Below, in pieces: positions 14,501 through 23,500 of a DNA stretch of 64,000 nucleotides. The DNA is from Colius striatus. Lineage: Eukaryota; Chordata; Aves; Coliiformes; Coliidae. Every line of letters begins with the position of its first letter. Position 1 is the first letter of the stretch. The stretch covers positions 10,665,501 to 10,729,500 of the forward strand of contig NC_084769.1 in assembly GCF_028858725.1 (NCBI RefSeq), in the 5' to 3' direction. The notes beneath the pieces are model-generated. The model ran no database searches. It saw only the letters and a program-made list of their open reading frames with translations, and was not told where the DNA came from. Position numbers and translations under genes: made by a program.

Positions 14501-17500
14501 GGCAGCATACAAGGTAACATAAATAACCAGAACACAGTTTGATGGCATGATACATTGGAAACAGCACGAAAGAACCTGCAAACTAGCACATAAGGAGTCT
14601 TCACAGCTAGCCAGGGATTTCATAGTCTGAAATGCATGTCCTTCCTTCACCAGGACATAAGGATCTGGAGTAAGTTTTGTGTTCAGATGGGGCTTCTACT
14701 GGTGCTTGGTTTTGCAGTTAATACTAAACAAAAGCAAGATTTCCAAATGTATATAGATAACTGTGCCCAGTTTTGGGCCCCTAGTACAAGACAGACCTCA
14801 ATAAGCTGATGTCAGTTTGGTGTAGATCCACCAAGATGGTCAGGGTTTGGAGCCCTGACTCTGTGAGGAGATGCTTACACAGCCTGGAGAGTGAAAGTAG
14901 AGGGAGAGTGCAGAACCTTCCAATGCCTGTGTGGAAGTTATTGATGATGGAGCCACAGTCATTGAAATGGTACATGGTGGGAGTATGTGAAACAATGGGC
15001 ATAAATTCAAATAAGAGAGATACAGACCATTTATAAGGAAATCTTTTTTTCACCTTGGGGAGAGACAGTCATTGGAGCAGCTTGCCCAGAAAGGTTGTAC
15101 AGTCTATGACCTTGAATGTGTTCAAGACTGAACTGGGTAAAGCTCTGAGCAACCTGGTCTGATCTCATCATTGTCTTTGCTTGGAGCAGGAGGTTGGACC
15201 AGGACCTCCTAAGATCTCTTCCAATCTGGAAGATAAAGACTAATCAGCAATATCACTTATCTCATTGTGTTTAAGTATTATCTTACATCTGCACTACCCT
15301 TTCCCCAGTAAATCTAAGTGACATTTCCTGCTCTCCTAGTATCTGGTTCGGATATTCTTCTCCATAGAATCACAGAATCATTTAAGCTGGAAGAGACCTT
15401 TAAGGTCATTGAGTCCAGCCTTTGTCCCAGCCCTATCAACCACTAGACCATTTCCCTAAGTGCAACATCCACCTATCTCTTAAACACCTCCAGGGTCACA
15501 GAATTGCAGAATCACAGAGAATCACAGAATGGTAGGGATTGGAAGGAACCTTTAGAGATCATCCAGTCCAACCCCCCCTGCAGAAGCAGGTCCATCTAGA
15601 TCAGGCCACAACATTAGGCTTGATACAGAGGTCCTGAAATGAAATACTCTGTCCTATATTGCACAAAGAGTGAGGTGGCTAAGTGGCCCTATCTAGTATT
15701 AAAATCTTTGAGTCTTCATTTTTACCGTGTGATATATGGCAAATTACACAGTGCAGGTTACTACTCATTCCCCACATTCATAGAGCCACAAGTATTCATA
15801 TGGCCCTGATGGACTGACTGTTTACTTGTTGATAAATCTGTATGTGCCAATAGGCACAACTGAAGGATTAGAATCTAGCCAAAAAAGGTCTAATTTACCT
15901 GTAAGACTAAAGGAAGGTTTGAACTGCTTTTGCTGTGTAATGTCCCTGTAGAGTTGAGATCCATTCTACACCTCTTCCTCCCCATTTTCTCCCTCCTGAA
16001 CAGAAAGCTACAGTAAAAATTACGAAATAGAGCTATCTGAATGAGCTCTGCAGAACAAATAAAGCTGTGTTATATGTGTAATTCTGTGGCTGTAAATCTT
16101 AAGAGTGTTTGGCTTAATATTAAACTTTAATTCTCTTAGATTGTGATTCAGATGCGACTAAATCATTTGCTGCTTCTGTTCCGTGGGCAAACCAGAGAAA
16201 CCAGAGGTTTGACAGAAGGCTCTGTATCTGGTAAGAAGCAGAACAAGTTGACATTCTGACCATGAATTATGAGAATTCTGGTTATACTGGTCATACTGCA
16301 GTGTGTCTGGTGTGTTACACATAAATGTAAAGACAGAGTCCTTACAAAGGAATCTTCCAGCAGAAAAGTGTGTTAAAGTAGAATCATAGGATTATAAAAT
16401 AGTTTGAGTTAAAGGGACCTTTAATGGTCTTCTAGTCCAACTTCCCTGCAGTTGCTCAGAGCCCTGTTCAACCTGATCTTGAATGTTTTCAGGGATTGGC
16501 CATCTACCACCTCTCTGGGCAACCTGTGCCAATGTTTCACTACTCTCATCATAAAAAAAAAAATCCTCTTACTTTCTAGTGTGAATTTACTCTCTCTGAG
16601 TGTAAAACCATCACCCCTTGTCCTATCATAATAAGCCCTACTATAAGGTAGAAATGACTGTAGTCAAAATCATACAGAATCACACAGAATCTTAAGGGCC
16701 GGAAGGGACCTTGAAAGCTCATCCAGTCCAACCCCCCCAACAGAGCAGGACCACCTAGAGTAGGTCACACAGGAACTCATCCACATGGGTTTGGAATGTC
16801 TCCAGGGAAGGAGACTCCACAACCCATCTGGGCAGCCCCTTCCAGTGCTCCCTCACCTGAACAGGGAAGAAATCTTCCTTGTGTTTCTTTGGAACATCTT
16901 CTGTTCCAGCTTGTACTTACTGCCTCTTGTCCTGTTAGTGGACATCATTGAGTACAGCCTGGTTCCATCCTCCTGACACCCTTCTTATTTCTTACTCCCT
17001 CATAAACACACAATTTAACAACTGGTGAAACCCTTTCCTGCGTCAAGCCTTTTGCTCCTTGTGCAACTAGGCACTTTCAATTCCCACAATGCGGGAGTTG
17101 CAGGGATACTTCAAGTAGAAGGCATAATGGTAGTTAGTATAAGAGAGACTTTATGACTTGTGTCTGCCTTGCTGAGTGGAATGAGGTAGAAGACCATGCT
17201 GGAATGAGAGGGCTGTAATGTCCTTTTAGAAAAGGGGAAATTAGATCTATCTGCTAGTCAAGGTATTGTGCCTGCAATCTTGTACATATGGCATTTAAAG
17301 CCTTTAAGAAATATCTTAGTTTTCATACTAAAACTGCCAGACATGCTCTAGTTTGGAAAGATGTTAAATCTATTTTGTGGCTTGATTTTCTTTTCAAAAT
17401 GTCGTGGTTTAGGCCCATCAGGGAACAAAGACCATGATTAGCCTCGAGTACCGAAGAGGCTGAGAATTGCTCGAGGGCAGGGAGGGCTTAATTGCCGCTT

Positions 17501-20500
17501 AAGGTTCAGGACAAAGCAGACCAGGCCACTCGGTTTGGGGAAGAAAAAAAACAGAAAATAATTTAATGCAACATCAACTAAAACATACCCACAAAAACCC
17601 AAAACATAACCAAAACGAAACAACACAGAGGAATACGTCAATGAAGAGTCCAACCAGCCTTTTTAAGAACACCTTCCCGCCACACCTCCCCTCTTCCCGG
17701 GCTCAGAGCCCTGATCCCGGGGTTTTTACCTTGCCCCCCCCTGAACGGTTCGGGGGGGCAGGCAGTGGAGGTCTCAGTCAGTCTGCTCCCAATAGCTTCT
17801 GCCGTCTGTCCCTCCTCAGGACGGGTGAACTCCACACCAGTCCTCCCTGCGAGTCCGTGGGGTAACTCACACGCATGGCAGCCCTGCACGGGCTGCTCCG
17901 ACGTGCACCCATTCCAAAGGCTGCAGCTCCTCTCTGCCTCTCGTGTGGGGCTGCTCTGCGGCGTGCAGGCTCTCCAACACGGCCTGGGCCATGGCCGTCT
18001 CCCCACACAGTCCCTCGCCCGTCCGGGCTCACTCACATGGAGCTGCTGGTGGCTCTCAGTCCTGCCACGGATCTCCACAGGCTTCAGGGACACAGCTTGC
18101 ATTCTCGCCACGGCCTGCAGAAGGGTCTCCGCTCCACTGCTCCTCCTTCCTTCCTCCTCTGGCTGAAGGGTCCGCGTGGTCGCCTCCATCTTGTATCCCT
18201 CTTACACCTCCTGACTCGCATTTCAAATTCCCGTCCCCTAAATAGTGATGGCAGAGGCGCCAGATTGGCCCACCCGGGCCGGAGGTGGGTGTGAACCCAG
18301 GAGCCGGGGGAGGGTCCGCAAACTCTTTACCGGGTCTTCACTGCAACCCGCTCCCCCTGTTACTAAGCCAAAAGCTGCTCCTTGCTAAACCAGAACACAA
18401 AATAATATATTAAGATGTGTTACAAAATCTTAATATTTGCTTTCCATTCGTGTCAGAAAGCAGGAGTTTCAGCAAATCACAGAAAAGTGAAGAATGTAAG
18501 GACTCTTCCAACATATCTGAACTCCCATTTCACAGTTCCCATGAAGAGCAACGTGATTTGGTAGGTATAATAACTGAAATGGTAGCCAATGCTTAAGAAA
18601 TAATTTTGTTGCAGACATTGGCCCCAGGCCTGGTACTGCCTCTATCAAAATTTCACAGTGTGACTGGTATTCTAGGATTCTGATAAATTAATCCAGGACT
18701 TCAGGTTTCCTAAAGGTGCTGCTGAAAATCGTAAGAAACCCCTTTTCATTCTCCTAATTGCATTCTAAAATTCTGTAGAATATATTACTGATCAGAGTTA
18801 GTTAACATCCATGGTTTTACAGAAGAAAAGAAACTAAAAATAATTGAAGTGCTGAAGTCCAGGAAGGGACAGAAGAAACATAAACCACAATGTCTGCGTG
18901 TTTATTTCTGTATGTTTTCATGTAGCTGTGCTGATGGGCTGCTGACAATGCAAAGCAAAATGCCCACTGTATTACTTGGTTTTAAATATTATCTTCTTTC
19001 AGGCACCTGATGCTCTTGGCCTGGTTCCTCACAAACCTGTAGATGTGAAAATCAAAAGAAAAAAAAAGAGGATTCCTTTTTACGACTTAAAGGTGAGTTG
19101 GTGCAGCTCCCTCAGCTCTATCATGTTTTCGCTCTTTCACTTGTCCAGTTAGACATGTTTTCTCCCTGATTCAGTAGCCCAAATGTGCAGTAAAAGAGTG
19201 ACCTTAACATGGCTGTATGATTAGCATGCTTTTATTAAAAAAAACATGTCACCTATTTAAGTAACAAGCTTATAGTCAGCAATTGTCCCCTCTCTCCAGA
19301 CAGAGAAGAATCACTTCAGCTGAAATTATTATATCTCAAACAATAAAATCCTTTTATGAATCAAGAAAGCCCTGGTGCCACACAGTTTTTCCTTTGGTTT
19401 TAAAAGTGACATTAAAAAGGTCCTTCTGTTTAGAAATGATTGGAAGTGTTTATTTGGCATCTAGTTCTGCATGCTCAGTGCCTTCGTTCCTGCATAGGAA
19501 ATACAAACATCTCCTTGAAATATATTTATTCAACTTTATGAGTACAGAAACAGTTTTTTTCTCCTGACCTTTGATCCCTTTTCTCTCCAATTTTTCAGTA
19601 GCAAAAGATCAGGGGACTGGAACATCTTTCATACGAGGAAAGGCTGAGGGAACTGGGGCTGTTTAGTCTAGAAAAGAGGAGACTGAGGGGAGATCTTATT
19701 AACATTTACAAATGTCTAAATGGCGAATGTCAGGAGGTTGGGACATCCCTTTTTTCTATAGTAGCTAGCAACAGGACAAGGGGTAATGGGATGAAGCTGG
19801 AACATAAAAAATTCCACTTAAACATAAGAATAAACCATTTCACTGTGAGGTGAGGGAGCCCTGGCACAGGGTGCCCAGGGAGGTTGTGGAGGCTCCTTCC
19901 TTAAAGGTCTTCAAGACCCACCTGGCATATTCCTATGTGACCTGATCTAGGTGAACCTGCTTCTGCAGGGGAGTTGGACTAGATCATCTCTAAAGGTCCC
20001 TTCCAACCCCTACCATTCTATGATTCTATGAAATTCTGCACCTTATCAAAGAAAAAGTGCTTCATCTGGTTCAAATCCATAAATATTTTGACTCAAAGTC
20101 CACTTTCTTCTTTTTGAAGTGATGAGTCTAGAAGCTTTCTTGTAGCATCTTTTCCCTTATTACACATTAGTTCATCTAACAGTGTTACCTATATTATAAA
20201 ACATAGTTTTTCTCCACCCCATTAAGTTCAATATATTTGATCAAGAAACTGTTACATCCATGATCTTTGATAGAAAAGCAAGAATAGAAATATTCCTTTA
20301 TCCACTCATTCAGCTTGTCCTGGTGAAGAATGTCTTCTCAAAGTTTTGGTCATTCACCATGTTCCAGATCCAAGTATCTTTTACCACAGAGATGTGAAAT
20401 GTCCCGTGATATAGCTGGAAGGTTCCATTTCATCTATGAGTTAATTATAAAAGTAATAATTGTCATCTCTTGCAGCACATCTTTTTTCTTTGCATTTAGG

Positions 20501-23500
20501 TTCCTCAGCATTCCAGCATTATGAAGTATCAGCCATTTTGCACAAACTACACAGACACAAGTTACCAACCTCAGAAACTTTCCCAACCACTGAGGCAGGG
20601 AGCACAGGTAACAAGTCATCTCAAGTAAAAACTTTGCTGAAGTCACTCCCAACCCTACATTCCTACAATTATGTGGCTAATTTTGTTTCAGTGTTTTATA
20701 CCAACGAGCCTTACTATGCTCTGAATGTCTTCAATATCTGTGTTTTTCAAGGCTGAGTTGATTCAAGTAGTTGCTTTTCCTGAGGAGCAGTTTGACCTGG
20801 TCTCCCAGAGTGTGGATTTTCACAAACCACCCCCAGAAGAAGTAGAAGAAAGGGGTATCAGCCTCTTAAAACTGGTTCCTCCCCAAGCTTTAGTCTACCC
20901 TACAGAGAGCAACCCACTTCGTATTTTTGTAAGTAGAAGTTAACTTACACAAAGAATCAAAGAAAGGAAGGAAAAAGGTGTTTGTTTCATTAGAAACCTG
21001 ATGTGGAACTGGTGGGCAATTTTCTTATTCGCATCAGTACATAAAAATATCCAGAGTGAAAGTAACTCTTCAAGGTGCAAGCCATGGTAGGTAGCATTTA
21101 GGTAGCATTTAGAGCTGATCCCACTGAAAGAGGCACCATTGCACTTTAAGGTGGAATTTGATGAGTTTAGGGGAGGGATGATAAGGCAAGGTTGCCAGTG
21201 ATGGCAGAGAACCTTTCCAATCTTACACTCCACAAATGGTGACTGATCCCAGGATTCCCTAGAACACCATGGGGCTCCTCTTTTCTTCTCCATTTGTTTT
21301 TTCGTTTTGGGCATTAGAGGAAAAGCCATGATCCTGGCCTCTCAATCTTTCTAGAACCTCATGATCTTGGCCACTCAGACCTTCTATAACCTCGTGTAGG
21401 TAGGACAGGTGCAGTCTTTTCCTTCTGTTCAGCAAGGGGACTGCAGTTCTGCCTGATCCTTAGGTAAATTGAAGTCAGACTGTTTGGTCCCATTATGTCC
21501 TGCTGGCTTCAGGTTTCCAATAGCATCCCAAAACCACATTTCCAAATTATTAGGCACAAAGATTTGAAAAATCACAACCATGTACATGTGAGGACTTTCT
21601 GTTACTTCTTTGTCATGGAGATTGTGCTTTGTTCAGAAGCAGATGCTAGTACAGTAAATGGCAAAATGCTCACAGAGAGGCCAGTTTCCATTCTTGGGTT
21701 CTGAACTCTTCAGAGAATCAGCAGTGGATTTTGGACTAATCAGGCAATATTTTTTTCTTCCAAACTTGGAGACAACACCTAAATTACTGTATTTTAGACA
21801 ACAGAGAGCTTGGATGAACAAGACAGAGTATGAGTCTGTGGTGAGAGGAAGAGACAGGAAACAGAGTCACACCAAATATAATAGTCACAATATGACAAAG
21901 GTGTGAATCTGGGGAAACTACATTAATTCTAAGAACAAAATCTTCACCAATATTGTTCTTAATGGTGCTCAGAACAATTTTAAAAGATAATCTCTTCTTT
22001 ATGTTTAGAACCCCACTCCAGGACTAGTTCCATTTTTGCCTCCATTGGCTTATTCTGAAACAAATATTGAATATCATCTCTGTCCTCATCCAAAATACAC
22101 CTTTACCAAGGAATGCCCCAAAGGATCCAGTATTCCAGTCACACAAAAGAAATTTCTACATCATAAGGTATGGCCTTTTGGGTTTATTGTATGAGTACCT
22201 GGCTTCAGTATGTATTGGTGAGAATTTGCCCCAAGAAATCAAAAAAGAAGATGAAGAGTCATCCTAGGTAGAAAACATTTTAAAATACAAATTATGCATG
22301 AGCCAAAACAGTCAGTACATGGGTCAGAATAATTTGTTCTTGTTAGGCTTTATCCATGCCTCTAATTTGTCCCTGAGTATTTCTCTGCTCTTTCCCTCTT
22401 TTCACTGTCTGTTGTGTTTTTATCACCTTGCAGTGGAGGAAGCATTTTTTAATTATGGAGAACTGCAGCTCTCCAGATTCAATTCTCAACCAAGAAGTCA
22501 GATGCTCTGTCCTGCAAGCCTCTCTCGCCACTGCATTATATATTAGAGGTCTGATTGCTGTAGCACTTGTCATTTCAGGAAGTGATTTCTGGAGTAATGG
22601 AATGGAGAAGATTCTTACCACTAGTGTATTCCAACTTTTCTAACACTCCCACATGGACAAGTACAGCACCCAGGTAAGAATCTGAATATATGGTGCCTCT
22701 ACCATGCACCAGTTTCTGCTATCTGTAACTACACTGACAGTAACTCATCCCACAGATAAAAGCAGGCCTATGGATGGAATTAATTGCTGCTCAGAAACCC
22801 CAAACCAACAGGGAAAACCCTTACTGATATCCTTGAAGGGTGGGTTAAGAGCAGTATAATTAGAGGAAATACCTAGCCTTGGAAAGAAAGTTCCTGTCTG
22901 GACTTTCAATAAAATCTCTCCTGTATGCTTTTTGATTTAGTGCCAGAAGACCCCAGGAGGTAAAAACTGTCCTGTGGAAGTATTAATGGTAAAACCTTTA
23001 ACAAATGGGCACCTGCACCCAGTGTAGCCAACATCTCTCAGGCTGATGTTCTCTCATATCACAGTAGTTTCTGGTATATTCAGCATACTGCTTTGGCTGA
23101 ATTTGTGTGCTTGTCAGCATCAGCAGGACGGGACTCAAATTGGTAGTTTTTCCCAAGGAGGTGGCGATAAATAACGTGAAAGCGAAACCAACCGAAAGTG
23201 AAACCAGCAAAACCAAAGTCAGCGAAAGCAAAGCCAATGAAAGCAAAGCCAATGTAAGCCAAGCCAAGCCAAGCCAAGCCAAGGAGAAATGTGAAGCCAA
23301 GCTGCCAGCAGCAGTTGGCCAGGGTGACTTGGCTGGGTGGCCGAGTGAGCAGCCCAAAGTGGTGTCCATCCATGGGATGGCCCAGGAGGACAAAGACCAT
23401 GGTTTTCCTGAGTCTTAGAAACACAAATCCTAGAAGGCAATGTGCCTTCTAGCAGTTAGATAGAATCCATGCTTTTCATTTTGCAGCTGGGTGGTAAGGA

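Larger units (their letters stand above)
20929..22008 (+). other. CFAP221 intron 18
   Basis: A 1.1-kb intron holding two small tandem duplications (11-bp and 33-bp units) but no gene or recognised transposon. Confidence 0.7.

Noticed and set aside
22941-22959. Possible 19-nt exon between CFAP221 coding exons 20 and 21 (acceptor gctttttgatttag, donor gag|gtaaaa)
   Set aside because: 19 nt is not a multiple of three and would shift the frame, while exons 20 and 21 join directly in phase.
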